From Melioribacteraceae bacterium (lineage in GTDB: Bacteria; Bacteroidota; Ignavibacteria; Ignavibacteriales; Melioribacteraceae): DNA of 64,000 nt. The position numbers and the translations under genes are program-made. Under the pieces are notes generated by a model that was not told the DNA's origin, did not search any database, and was given only the letters and a program-made list of their open reading frames with translations. The stretch is from NCBI GenBank assembly GCA_021739765.1, contig JAIPBD010000008.1, positions 1 to 64,000 on the forward strand. The letters are read 5' to 3'. This document shows, piece after piece, positions 35,135 through 43,480 of this stretch. The stretch's first letter is position 1; the number at the start of each line of letters is the position of its first letter.

Positions 35135-35421
35135 CAATTTTTATCGGCTCGTGATTTTTTAAGTTCATTTCTAAGTTGTGAAATTGTTAATACTTTTCCT
35201 TTTTCTGAATCTGACAAACCACGTGAAACAGAATCAATGAATAATTTGGTTTGTCTTAACTCATCAAATTCTGCAGGCGAAATTAGGACACCAGCCGGTT
35301 TACCATTTTGAGTAATTATTAGAGAATTACGTTTATCTTGTATCTCTTTTAAATACTTAGCTAAACCAGATTTAAATTGACCAACAGGAATTATATCATT
35401 TGCAACCAATATATTTTTCAT
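35134..35421 (-). CDS. Phd/YefM-type antitoxin
   Basis: The 95-residue protein has the Phd/YefM opening with IIPVGQFKSGLAKYLKEIQ and the hallmark LIITQNGKPAGVLISPAEFDEL, a dimeric DNA-binding fold. The charged C-terminal helix (LTISQLRNELKKS) should wrap the toxin. It would repress its own promoter. It is the first gene of the cassette; ATATAAC (reverse GTTATAT) lies 79 bases upstream at 35500-35506. Confidence 0.9.
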   Translation of the reverse strand: MKNILVANDIIPVGQFKSGLAKYLKEIQDKRNSLIITQNGKPAGVLISPAEFDELRQTKLFIDSVSRGLSDSEKGKVLTISQLRNELKKSRADKN

Positions 35422-35601
35422 TTTCGCGACCTTTCTTTGTCTTTATTTTAGCCTTAATATAATCCCATATTATGACTTTCTCAAGAATATTTTCGGAGCA
35501 TATAACGCCGTTGTGCTTAACCCGCAGCCCAGAACAGCAATGCTTAACTTGCAACCAATGTTAATAATTTGTAGCCGACAGAAAATTACATTAAACTGGC
35601 G

Positions 35602-35782
35602 GCGACCTAATAATTGCAACCATGACACAAACAGAACACCCAAATTGCCACAGTTTTCAATCGAGAAATGTTGTCACGGTATCAAATTCAAGGATTAATT
35701 CTAAGACCGTGACAGCCTTGTAAATTATTGTCATGGTATCAATTTCAGAGATTAATTCTAAGCCTGGGACAGCCTTGTAAAC
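35602..35782 (+). repeat. Cassette-associated repeat, copy E (double hairpin)
   Basis: Two tandem versions of the second hairpin are present: TGTCACGGT...ACCGTGACA at 35672-35714 and a decayed one, TGTCATGGT...CTGGGACA, at 35729-35771, both followed by GCCTTGTAAA. The long right half of copies C, D and F is missing, and the kinase gene ends 12 bases later. Confidence 0.85.
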
Positions 35783-35794
35783 CATCACACAATA

Positions 35795-37396
35795 TCATGC
35801 ATTAAATGCTACCGTAAAAACGGTACCAACACCAACCTTAGAATTAACAAGGAGCTCGGCATTATTTAATTGACAATAACGGTATGCTAAACTTAAACCC
35901 AGCCCTGTACCATCAAATTCGCGTGTATAGCCTTGTTTTTCTTGAGAAAACGGAGTGAATAATTGTGGAATAAATTCTTCAGGAATGCCTATTCCCGTAT
36001 CCTTGATACTTACACATAGTTTATTATCAATTTCCTCAATAACTACTTTAATTATCCCTTCTTCAGTAAATTTAATTGCATTATCTAATAGGTTCGAAAA
36101 TATCTGTAATATTGAGTACTCATCGGCTTCAATACGGCGAGGAGTTGTTTTAACAATTTTCTTGATCTCTAGCTCTTTTTCGCGTAATTCGACATAGAAT
36201 TCCTTCATTAACATATCAATAATGTCTTTCTCTATGTCCAAAGTGGTTTTATTTGCTTTATATGTTCCGGTTTTTAACTCTGAGAAATTTACAATTAAAT
36301 CAATAGTTCTAACTAATCTTTTAGTTGCTAATTTTATTGAATCAAGAAGAATTTTCGAGTCATCTTCAGGGTCTTCATTTTTTGATATCTCCTCCTTAAT
36401 AAACTCATAACCACTCACTAGAATATTAATTGGTGTTCTTATTTCGTGAGAAATTTGTGCGATAAATTCTGACTTTATTTTACTCAGCCTTTCAGTTTCT
36501 GCTTTGGCTTCGATCAAAGCTTTTGTTTTGTTCATAACCTCTTTTTTTAAGGTTCTATTCCAAAAGAATATAAGTACGAGAATAAATCCAAGTAACAACA
36601 CCGTTATTGCGGCCCATTTATAATATTCCTCATATTTTTGTGCATCTTCATCGTACATGAACCATTTTTTATATAATGCATCATAAGTTCCATCTTTTTT
36701 AAATGTTGAAATTGCAGTGTTTATTTGTGCACATAACAAACTGTCGTTCTTACCCACAGCAAAGCCATACTCTCTTGGTGCTATTATAAAAGAGGCAGAA
36801 TGTACATTTTCTAATCCAAACCGTTTAATGTTTGCTGTACCCGAATAATAGTTTCCGATCGCATAATCATATACCTCACTACTCACAAGCTTCAGAGCTT
36901 CTACTTCCGTACTTACTTCGACTAAGTTGATATTTGCCATATTACTTTTTAAATATTCCGATACAAATCCGTCTCTTTCAACAAGAATTTCTTTGTCTTT
37001 AAGTTGGGAAATATTTTCAACGGAGAGATCTTTAGAATTAGTAAAAAGGTTGTCGTATGTCAATATAATAGGTAGGCAATATTCAAGGTACTTGGCACGT
37101 GTTGTTGAGTAATAAAGTGATGTCAAATCATATTTACTTCCATTCTGTAATGAATTTAAAATCGAATGCCAGGGTTTAAGCTCAATTTCTATTTTTACAC
37201 CGGCTTTCTTACTTATTGCATCCAGCAAGTCAATTACAAACCCTTTGGGTTTATTATTCTGATCTAAATATTCGAAAGGATAAAAATCTATATTACCGCC
37301 ATACTTCAAAACATCTTTATGAAAAGACACCTCTTGAGAATAAATATCAAAGACATTAATTACTATAAAGAAGAACATAAAATGTATTTTGGACAT
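35795..37396 (-). CDS. Hybrid sensor histidine kinase with periplasmic solute-binding (SBP_bac_3) domain
   Basis: The 533-residue protein has a signal peptide, a periplasmic family-3 solute-binding domain (GNIDFYPFEYLDQNN, KGFVIDLLDAISKKAGV, residues ~30-245), one membrane helix (WAAITVLLLGFILVLIFFW), and a kinase core: FIAQISHEIRTP (phosphorylated His), LLDNAIKFTEEG (N box), DTGIGIPEEF and GTGLGLSLAYR (G boxes). It likely senses an amino acid-like ligand. No receiver domain or response regulator gene is next to it, unusual for such kinases; it stands alone as a cassette. A truncated copy of its start lies at 33566. Confidence 0.88.
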   Translation of the reverse strand: MSKIHFMFFFIVINVFDIYSQEVSFHKDVLKYGGNIDFYPFEYLDQNNKPKGFVIDLLDAISKKAGVKIEIELKPWHSILNSLQNGSKYDLTSLYYSTTRAKYLEYCLPIILTYDNLFTNSKDLSVENISQLKDKEILVERDGFVSEYLKSNMANINLVEVSTEVEALKLVSSEVYDYAIGNYYSGTANIKRFGLENVHSASFIIAPREYGFAVGKNDSLLCAQINTAISTFKKDGTYDALYKKWFMYDEDAQKYEEYYKWAAITVLLLGFILVLIFFWNRTLKKEVMNKTKALIEAKAETERLSKIKSEFIAQISHEIRTPINILVSGYEFIKEEISKNEDPEDDSKILLDSIKLATKRLVRTIDLIVNFSELKTGTYKANKTTLDIEKDIIDMLMKEFYVELREKELEIKKIVKTTPRRIEADEYSILQIFSNLLDNAIKFTEEGIIKVVIEEIDNKLCVSIKDTGIGIPEEFIPQLFTPFSQEKQGYTREFDGTGLGLSLAYRYCQLNNAELLVNSKVGVGTVFTVAFNA

Positions 37397-37724
37397 AATA
37401 GCTCCTTTCCTTTTAAGTTACGAAAACAGCTAACGGTTGACGCTAAGCAGCGCCCTAAAACAGCTCCATGGCTGACATGCTCACAATAACGATTCAAATA
37501 ATTGTAACCATGACACAAACTGAACACTTAAACTGCCACAGATTTCAATCGAGAAATGTTGTCACGGTATCAATTTCAAAGAATAATTCTAAAACCGTGA
37601 CAGCCTATAAAGAAATATTTGACACTTTGAGGCTTGTCCGCCGTTTTGTTGGGCGGGCATCCTTATGTCTCTTTATCAATATTTATTTTAATCAACTTTG
37701 CCTTGACTTTTTATCGGAATAACT
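37391..37724 (+). repeat. Cassette-associated repeat, copy F (long form)
   Basis: The copy is directly repeated and gapless relative to copy C, 3,830 bases away. The hairpin is at 37560-37602. The left end overlaps the first codons of the kinase gene and contains AGCTAAC at 37428 (reverse GTTAGCT), preceded on the minus strand by GCGTCAACC. The right end carries CGGAATAACTTGTCGTATG and borders the nuclease stop. Confidence 0.92.
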
Positions 37725-37739
37725 TGTCGTATGCATTTT

Positions 37740-38954
37740 CTAATTACCTCTCCATCTCCAAGCTCTTCGAAATCCATACTTTTCTGCTTCATCGACAGTT
37801 GAGGCATAAAATTCGTTTTTATCTTGCTCGATAATTGTACCATCATATTGTTGATCAAACGGTAAATGATATATTTTACTCCCATCTCGCCTTGAAATAT
37901 TACATTTTATTGATGGATATTTTTCGAATGCAACATTTGGATGAAGTTCAATCCCAAGTAACTGTGCAAATTTTTTAGAAGTATCTGAAAAGGAACATGT
38001 AGCATAGAAAGAACCTCTAATATTATTGCTTTTCAATAATTCAGGAAACAAGCCCAGCTGAGTAGATGATTCATCGAAATTGGTATTTTTTATAAAATAC
38101 TCAACAGTAGTTCCAAAAAGTTGATTAATATGTTTCTCGTGGATAGTTCTTTCAACTCGCCAATATTTACATTGAACAATTTTAACTTCATTTCCTTTTT
38201 TGCAAATTAAATCACGCCCTAAATCTTCAAGACCTTTTTCGATTCCTTGATAATTTACTGTCCATCCATTAGATTCGAATAAATAGCCAATATATCTTTC
38301 ATAATCACGGCCTATTTGCCATGGCGTTTTTTTCTTTTTCCAATATCTATCTAAAGCACGTTGGTTTCTTTCTGTTTCATTTAATTGTTCGTATTCACCT
38401 TTTGTTACAAAATATTGAACAGGATCTGATTCTTCATCTAATTCATCAGCCGAAAATGCATCAAGTAATGTATCATCAATATTTGCATCAGCAAAATCAT
38501 TTAGCCAGGGAAATAAGGCTTCATAATATTTTAATAGGTTGCGAGAATAAAGAAAGCTCTTTCTTAGTTTAGTTTTTTGTTTCGATATTTCACGGATGGC
38601 TTCAGCTGCTTTTTTTGCGGCCCATTTTTTATAATCAAAGTAATTTGCAACACCCAAATCAAGCAATTCAAAATATTGGCAAATAGCGTCGGTAAGCCAC
38701 GGGAAGCCTTTTGTTTTTTCAATAATTATTGTATCAATTTCAGCTAAGGTTTCCTTCTTATATATGTCAATACTACTTTCTAATTTGGCTAGATTATTTT
38801 TTTTATTTTCATAATCTTCATTGAGGGAATTTTGTAGTTTTTTCAATGTGTCAATTTCAGATTGTACTTTACTCAGAATGATTTCTAGTTCTGATTTAAT
38901 ATCGACTGAATCTCTTAATTTTTCAATTAACCTGCTGTCATTTGAAGAGAACAT
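37740..38954 (-). CDS. Coiled-coil protein with Mrr-like restriction endonuclease domain
   Basis: Residues ~10-75 of this 404-residue protein form a long charged coiled coil (ELEIILSKVQSEIDTLKKL). A helical region follows, then a PD-(D/E)XK nuclease core of Mrr type from ~215: GRDYERYIGYLFES, DLGRDLI with the metal-binding Asp, and VKIVQCKYW giving QxK. A short C-terminal module (EFYASTVDEAEKYGFRRAW) resembles the small tails on other such nucleases. It probably cuts DNA in defence against phages or plasmids. Its first 17 bases overlap the end of the small membrane-protein gene, so both form one unit. Confidence 0.8.
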   Translation of the reverse strand: MFSSNDSRLIEKLRDSVDIKSELEIILSKVQSEIDTLKKLQNSLNEDYENKKNNLAKLESSIDIYKKETLAEIDTIIIEKTKGFPWLTDAICQYFELLDLGVANYFDYKKWAAKKAAEAIREISKQKTKLRKSFLYSRNLLKYYEALFPWLNDFADANIDDTLLDAFSADELDEESDPVQYFVTKGEYEQLNETERNQRALDRYWKKKKTPWQIGRDYERYIGYLFESNGWTVNYQGIEKGLEDLGRDLICKKGNEVKIVQCKYWRVERTIHEKHINQLFGTTVEYFIKNTNFDESSTQLGLFPELLKSNNIRGSFYATCSFSDTSKKFAQLLGIELHPNVAFEKYPSIKCNISRRDGSKIYHLPFDQQYDGTIIEQDKNEFYASTVDEAEKYGFRRAWRWRGN

Positions 38955-39267
38955 CTCTCATCTGCTCGTTTTTATATTTGTATTTTTTATTTAACGTATT
39001 AAGGAAATAATATTTTGTAAAGTCATTATTATTCAATTTAGGTTTAGGAAGTTTTATTTTTTGTTGACTTGTGTCTTTTGAGATTAAATTCTTATAAAAC
39101 TCTATGTTTTCATGGTACATTTCATAATCTATTGAATCCAGTTTTCCGCTATTATTTATTAATACTTTTTTTAAATGATTATTTACACGTACTTTTTTTA
39201 TATAATCTACTACTGAAGCAACGATAGATAATCCAATTATAATCGCAAAAAATATTAGTACTTCCAT
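38938..39267 (-). CDS. Small single-span membrane protein coupled to the nuclease
   Basis: The 109-residue protein has one N-terminal membrane helix (VLIFFAIIIGLSIVASVV) followed by a basic, helical cytoplasmic part (VRVNNHLKKVLINNS, KNLISKDTSQQKIKLPKP). No family was recognised. Its stop lies 17 bases inside the nuclease gene, so translation is coupled. A membrane sensor or anchor that recruits or controls the nuclease is a reasonable guess. The upstream 200 bases contain no other gene. Confidence 0.6.
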   Translation of the reverse strand: MEVLIFFAIIIGLSIVASVVDYIKKVRVNNHLKKVLINNSGKLDSIDYEMYHENIEFYKNLISKDTSQQKIKLPKPKLNNNDFTKYYFLNTLNKKYKYKNEQMRDVLFK

Positions 39268-39781
39268 ATTAACCTAAGCGTATAGTTGTTATTTAACCCG
39301 ACACACTGGGTTTTGAAATATTTTATTTGCAGGAAGTTTCATTCTTGATGGCAATCTCCTAATTGTATCTATTATTTTGTAAGTCCTATAACAACTACTT
39401 ACCACCCAATATATTTTTATGATTTAATGTCAGCAAGAATCTATTTCATGCGAATACTCCTAATTTCCTATCAGTCTAACGGACTTATAACGGCGGCACC
39501 CATATTGGTAAAATGTGTATTTATCATCTTAGTCTTTTCGGTTTTGGGGCTGTAACTGTTTCTTTGTAATGAGATTCTTACTTGATCAAGTAGTTTAGGT
39601 TTCTTTAGTATTTTAATTGAAGTGGTCAATTTATCCCGTTAAAAAGAGTTGAAATCTTTTGTTCCCAAAATAATTGAATGTCAGTTAGAAGATAAGTAGT
39701 AAATATATACTATACAAGAGTAAGAGATCAAAAGATAAGTCTTTGTAATGCCCCCCAAATTTCCGGCTCATCATTTTCCGG
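39268..39781. other. Non-coding border of the cassette array with a GTTRRRY box
   Basis: No coding frame is convincing here. GTCTAAC at 39474-39480 reads GTTAGAC on the minus strand, an exact GTTRRRY box, preceded there by GCCGCCGTTATAAGTCC. This resembles the right end of an integron attC site and lies upstream of the two-gene nuclease cassette. The rest is AT-rich with no clear structure. Confidence 0.5.
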
Positions 39782-40175
39782 TGACGAAATACAATTTTTT
39801 CGCCCCGATGCATTTTCCATGACGCAATGTCACTTTTTCATGACCCCGAGTGATTTTTTTATGACGCAGTGCAATTTTTTACGACCCCGAGTGATTTTTT
39901 TGTGACGCAATGCCATTTTTTCATGACCCCGAGTGATTTTACTGTGACGCAATGCCATTTTTTAATGACCCCGGGTTATTTTTCATTGACCCGATACCAC
40001 TTTTTTATGCTCCCGTGTGATTTTTTTGTGGCGTTATACCGTTTTTTCGCGCCCTGCAGTTATTTTTTAATGCCTTGGAGTCATTTTCTCATGCCCTGGA
40101 GTCAATTTCCCGTGCCCTGATGTAATATTCTCAAGCCCTGGTGTTATTTTTTCTTGCCGTTATGCCATTTTTTCA
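39782..40175. repeat. Degenerate tandem repeat of exact 21-bp period with phased T-tracts
   Basis: About nineteen units run from TGACGAAATACAATTTTTTCG onward. From 39820 the period is 21 bases with a single 20-base unit at 39883. Each unit is a GC-richer head (TGACGCAATGCC or TGACCCCGAGTG) and usually a run of five to seven T. In 39820-39965 the two head types alternate, giving a 42-base higher-order unit. Later units drift to TGCCCTGGAGTC. A frame through the array exists but encodes only heptad echoes of the repeat and has no ribosome site. Confidence 0.92.
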
Positions 40176-40281
40176 CGCGGTTTTTCATTTTCGCCGGACT
40201 GGGCATGATTAATTTGTGGATTGGGTACGATTTTCAAATTAGTTTGAACGTTTGCTCAATTACTTAATCAATTAAATAATC

Positions 40282-40337
40282 GCATCAACTTAAAAGCGGG
40301 TTGCACTTTTGCGGTTTACTTTTATTAACTGGTTCAA
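40282..40337. repeat. Remnant copy of the GT61 gene end (direct repeat of 40650-40706)
   Basis: GCATCAACTTAAAAGCGGG...CGGTTTACTTTTATTAACTGGTTCAA matches, with about a quarter of bases changed, the segment 40650-40706, which spans the last codons and stop of the glycosyltransferase gene. On the minus strand this copy reads like EPVN followed by no stop in phase. It seems to be the relic of a second, deleted glycosyltransferase gene. The 310 bases between the two copies hold no gene. Confidence 0.6.
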
Positions 40338-40683
40338 CCGGAATTATGCTTTAGACCACGATACAGAATTAATAGGATTCTTAATCACGCCGTCGGCGAT
40401 TCTTTAAAGCTAATGGAATGCAGGCTTCAGCCAAATTGCGTTTTGATCTATTATTATAAAAAGTACAACTTTTCTAATCACGTTCTTATTCTCCAAAAGT
40501 TGAACTTTTTTGAAACGGTTCCAAATAAAGTTCTTTTTTAACGTATTAACTCAAGATCAAAATCTTGGGTAAATGATCCCGCATAATTTTAGCACAAACT
40601 TTCGCGAGCCACGCTATTATTCTTATTGAATATTCCGGGTAAATTCCCGGCATCAACTTTAAGGCGGGTGGTTCTATCCCGGT

Positions 40684-41598
40684 TTACTTTTTACCAACGG
40701 GTTCAAAGTAGGAACCGAGTTGTTCATTTTCTAGAAGCCGATTGGTGAAATCTTCGATATCAATTTTCGCGTGCCTGTCAGGAATCTCATAGACATTGTA
40801 GTCGTGGCGTTTAAGCTTGCCGGCTCTTTCGAAATGCAGATAATGCAGTTCACTGCTCAATTCAACCATAATGGATTTGGGATTCATCCAGATACAGTTT
40901 GCTAAACCGGCGCCGTGCTGGGCTATTACAACTTTTGCTTTGCTAAAAATCTCAATTTGGTCACGAAATGAAAGATTCTCTAATTGAAGATTATGAAATT
41001 CAAACGGGGCTTTAACCATGCTTTGAAGAGTTGTGCTCAATTCGTGATGATTCAAGATTGACCTACGGGTGGAGCCGCCGCCTTTCCTTTTTGCGTCTTC
41101 GATAAAATACCGGTCAGGTGGTAATCGTTCAATGAGTAAAATTTTCTTCGCTTTATCTGTTTTTTCGATCCCGAAATTGTTAAACATATCGTCAACAAAC
41201 GACTCTAAAAATTTGCTTGTTAACAAAACTCTGAGGGGATTGATACCAATTAAGTTTATTCTTTTGGTCTCTTTCGGAACATCGTTTTTATCTACGATTT
41301 GAATTCTACCGGGGAATAAATCGAGTACTCTATTTGTAAATATTCCGAAGTGCTCAAGCAAAAAAACGGTGTTAGGCGGAGTTTTTTTTATCAAGGTATT
41401 TAAGGGCAGAAGCAGATCAAAAATAAAATGATAATAATGTTCTACGTGTCCGCGACCGCCGGGCGGTATGGGATTTAAAAATATCTGCCGGTTTAATTTG
41501 GAAGCTTTTAAAATCTCCAGTTGATTTAAAAATACTTGAATCGTTTTCTTCATTCTGGTCGACAATTTATTTCTATACTGAGTCATAGTTCTATTCAT
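40684..41598 (-). CDS. Glycosyltransferase family 61 (DUF563) protein
   Basis: The 304-residue protein shows the GT61 pattern: HVEHYYHFIFDLLLPLNTLI, ILLIERLPPDRYF, FEFHNLQLENLSFRDQIEIFSKAKV and the hallmark VIAQHGAGLANCIWM. Such enzymes add xylose, N-acetylglucosamine or related sugars to glycans. Its ATG overlaps the stop of the upstream sulfotransferase gene by eight bases, so glycan transfer and sulfation are probably part of one pathway. There is no signal peptide; it should act on the cytoplasmic side. Confidence 0.85.
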   Translation of the reverse strand: MNRTMTQYRNKLSTRMKKTIQVFLNQLEILKASKLNRQIFLNPIPPGGRGHVEHYYHFIFDLLLPLNTLIKKTPPNTVFLLEHFGIFTNRVLDLFPGRIQIVDKNDVPKETKRINLIGINPLRVLLTSKFLESFVDDMFNNFGIEKTDKAKKILLIERLPPDRYFIEDAKRKGGGSTRRSILNHHELSTTLQSMVKAPFEFHNLQLENLSFRDQIEIFSKAKVVIAQHGAGLANCIWMNPKSIMVELSSELHYLHFERAGKLKRHDYNVYEIPDRHAKIDIEDFTNRLLENEQLGSYFEPVGKK

Positions 41599-42403
41599 AC
41601 CCCAATTTTAGCATAATATCTCCGAATTTCTGTCCGAACGTTTCGATATGCCGGGTTTCAAAATAATCCTTCCATTTACTTGCTTTTGGGGAGGAAACAT
41701 GCTTTATCCTGGCAATTTCAGCCTTCGATTTTCTATTCAGATCGTGTTTTGCGGCGATGTTTATACCTTGTTTTATCTCGGATTTCGAGAACCTGAGATG
41801 CTCAAAAATCATTTTGAATATTTCACCGAAATTATTCATTACATCCTCGAATCTGATCTCCAGGATATTCTCGTTATTATAATCCCACTTGTCCATGCTT
41901 TCAATCGTCCACGTGCCATAATTATTCATTTCAAAAAACAATCCGTCATACTGAGACATATTTAAAAGATTATTTTGATATGACATTCCGTTCAGGGAGT
42001 TCAAATATTTCATTTTCCAATCCTCCGACCGGTATTCTTGTGAATACGGCACTTGAGGAAACATGATCGGATGTTTAACAACGAAGTCTGAATTGACACA
42101 CCATTTTTCGTTTGTTCGGCGATGATAAAGGTAACCGGAGACCACTATGTCTCTCGGGTCGCGAATTGTGTGAACCCCTAAAAACGGCTCGCTGATAAGA
42201 CTTAAATCAATCAACGAATGGGGGAATAATATTACATCGGCATTTTGAGGGATATGAGTTTGTTTGCCCGGAAGCGCAAGAAATTTTTTATTGTTGAGGT
42301 CGCAAAATTCTCTAAATATCTTACGGAACAGAGTCGTGCCCCCTTTATGATAACCGAATATATATATCGGAATTCTACGGTATTTTCTCTTTAAAAATCT
42401 CAA
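41591..42403 (-). CDS. Sulfotransferase domain protein
   Basis: The 270-residue protein has the PAPS loop in RIPIYIFGYHKGGTTLFRKIF and the 3'-phosphate site in GVHTIRDPRDIVVSGYLYH, with the second substrate region around WDYNNENILEIRFEDVM. This is the common bacterial sulfotransferase pattern seen for carbohydrate acceptors. It overlaps the GT61 gene downstream, giving a coupled pair. It is closer in pattern to the 30531 gene than to the 42479 gene. Confidence 0.85.
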   Translation of the reverse strand: MRFLKRKYRRIPIYIFGYHKGGTTLFRKIFREFCDLNNKKFLALPGKQTHIPQNADVILFPHSLIDLSLISEPFLGVHTIRDPRDIVVSGYLYHRRTNEKWCVNSDFVVKHPIMFPQVPYSQEYRSEDWKMKYLNSLNGMSYQNNLLNMSQYDGLFFEMNNYGTWTIESMDKWDYNNENILEIRFEDVMNNFGEIFKMIFEHLRFSKSEIKQGINIAAKHDLNRKSKAEIARIKHVSSPKASKWKDYFETRHIETFGQKFGDIMLKLGYE

Positions 42404-42478
42404 TTAAGTTCAATTACAATTATTTTGTTGATTGGAGATCATTAAAAATTTTCTCACTCATCTCTATCAATACTAACG

Positions 42479-43480
42479 TTATGAGGCCTTATAAATTTGA
42501 TACCTGTCATATGTTTCTTTATTAATAAAACCATTCTTATGCAGAATATCCAAAGTCTTAAAATCAGTTTCGGAATAGAATTTTCTGATGTTGTTAATCG
42601 CCGTTTCGCTAAGTTCAGTCGAGTAGCTCATTTCTCCGATTCTGGTTTTTTGAGTTATCGAATTCTTGAAGTAATCATTAAGTTCTAAACGATTCATTAA
42701 AATTTCAAAATCATTTCGCATGTGCTCTAATCGTCCGACAAAAATTATTTGTTTTTTATTTTGCTCAACAAATCGCCCGTTATCCAAATACCAGCCAATA
42801 CTTTTGTTAAGATGCTGTTCTTCATGATTCATAAGTTGATGCGCCTTTTCTCTGATTTTTCGGTTTGAACTCGAGAGAGATTCGGCTAATTCGTTCGCGC
42901 TGTTAAAACTTGAAATAAGATCTTCAAAACTTTTCTCGAAGATCAATCCGGTTTCTAATCGTCTCAATACTAAAGCCGGAGCAGGACAATTTTCCAACGT
43001 GAGATTTTCCGGGTCGCAATTGTTAATGTCGAAATTCACTATTGAATGTGTATGATTAAATGCTGAGACAAACCTTGTAAACGGATTTCGAATCCAAACA
43101 AAATATCCAAAATTCGGATTCGCAATCGGCTTTTGACGGTGATAATGGGATAGCCGAATTCCGGCAGTCATAAATCGTTTTTTGATTGTTGTTCCGCCAC
43201 ATTTCCCGATATGAATAAACTTGAGATTCTCAATACGATATTTAAAATAGTAATCTACACCCCACCTTTTTAGAGTCGTGATTTCTTCGTTTTTTAAAGG
43301 GGCAAATTTTAAAGGCTTGCTGTTTCTTTTTATGAATGGAAAAAGTGATACACTCACACGATTTAATAAATTCAAATATCTTTTTGTATGCTTTTTTATG
43401 GATACCAATTTCATCCCACAGGTTTTTAATATATGACTTTTTGTTTGATTCAGATTTACGGATATTTTCTCAGATTTCAA
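42479..43480 (-). CDS. Sulfotransferase family 2-type protein
   Basis: The 333-residue protein carries LKFIHIGKCGGTTIKKRF (phosphosulfate loop) and YFVWIRNPFTRFVSAFNHT (3'-phosphate site), the signature of the sulfotransferase family 2/heparan-type group. A basic N-terminal tail of ~80 residues precedes the domain, without a clear membrane segment. With the adjacent sulfotransferase and GT61 genes it forms a minus-strand group for glycan sulfation. The upstream AT-rich region is the likely promoter. Confidence 0.82.
   Translation of the reverse strand: MKSEKISVNLNQTKSHILKTCGMKLVSIKKHTKRYLNLLNRVSVSLFPFIKRNSKPLKFAPLKNEEITTLKRWGVDYYFKYRIENLKFIHIGKCGGTTIKKRFMTAGIRLSHYHRQKPIANPNFGYFVWIRNPFTRFVSAFNHTHSIVNFDINNCDPENLTLENCPAPALVLRRLETGLIFEKSFEDLISSFNSANELAESLSSSNRKIREKAHQLMNHEEQHLNKSIGWYLDNGRFVEQNKKQIIFVGRLEHMRNDFEILMNRLELNDYFKNSITQKTRIGEMSYSTELSETAINNIRKFYSETDFKTLDILHKNGFINKETYDRYQIYKAS

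Noticed and set aside
37468-37722. 84-residue frame on the plus strand
   Set aside because: It lies wholly inside repeat copy F, whose other copies do not keep the frame open.
31723-37724. CRISPR or simple transposon interpretation of the repeat family
   Set aside because: Spacing is about 1 kb with genes between copies, so it is no CRISPR. No transposase and no consistent terminal inverted repeats or target duplications were found, so an insertion-sequence reading is not supported.
39869-40120. 83-residue heptad-repeat peptide in the T-tract array
   Set aside because: The heptads are a simple consequence of the 21-base period; there is no ribosome site and the composition (Phe, Thr, Pro, Cys) is not protein-like for this genome.
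39782-40175. CRISPR array
   Set aside because: Units are contiguous with no unique spacers between conserved repeats, and no cas genes are near.
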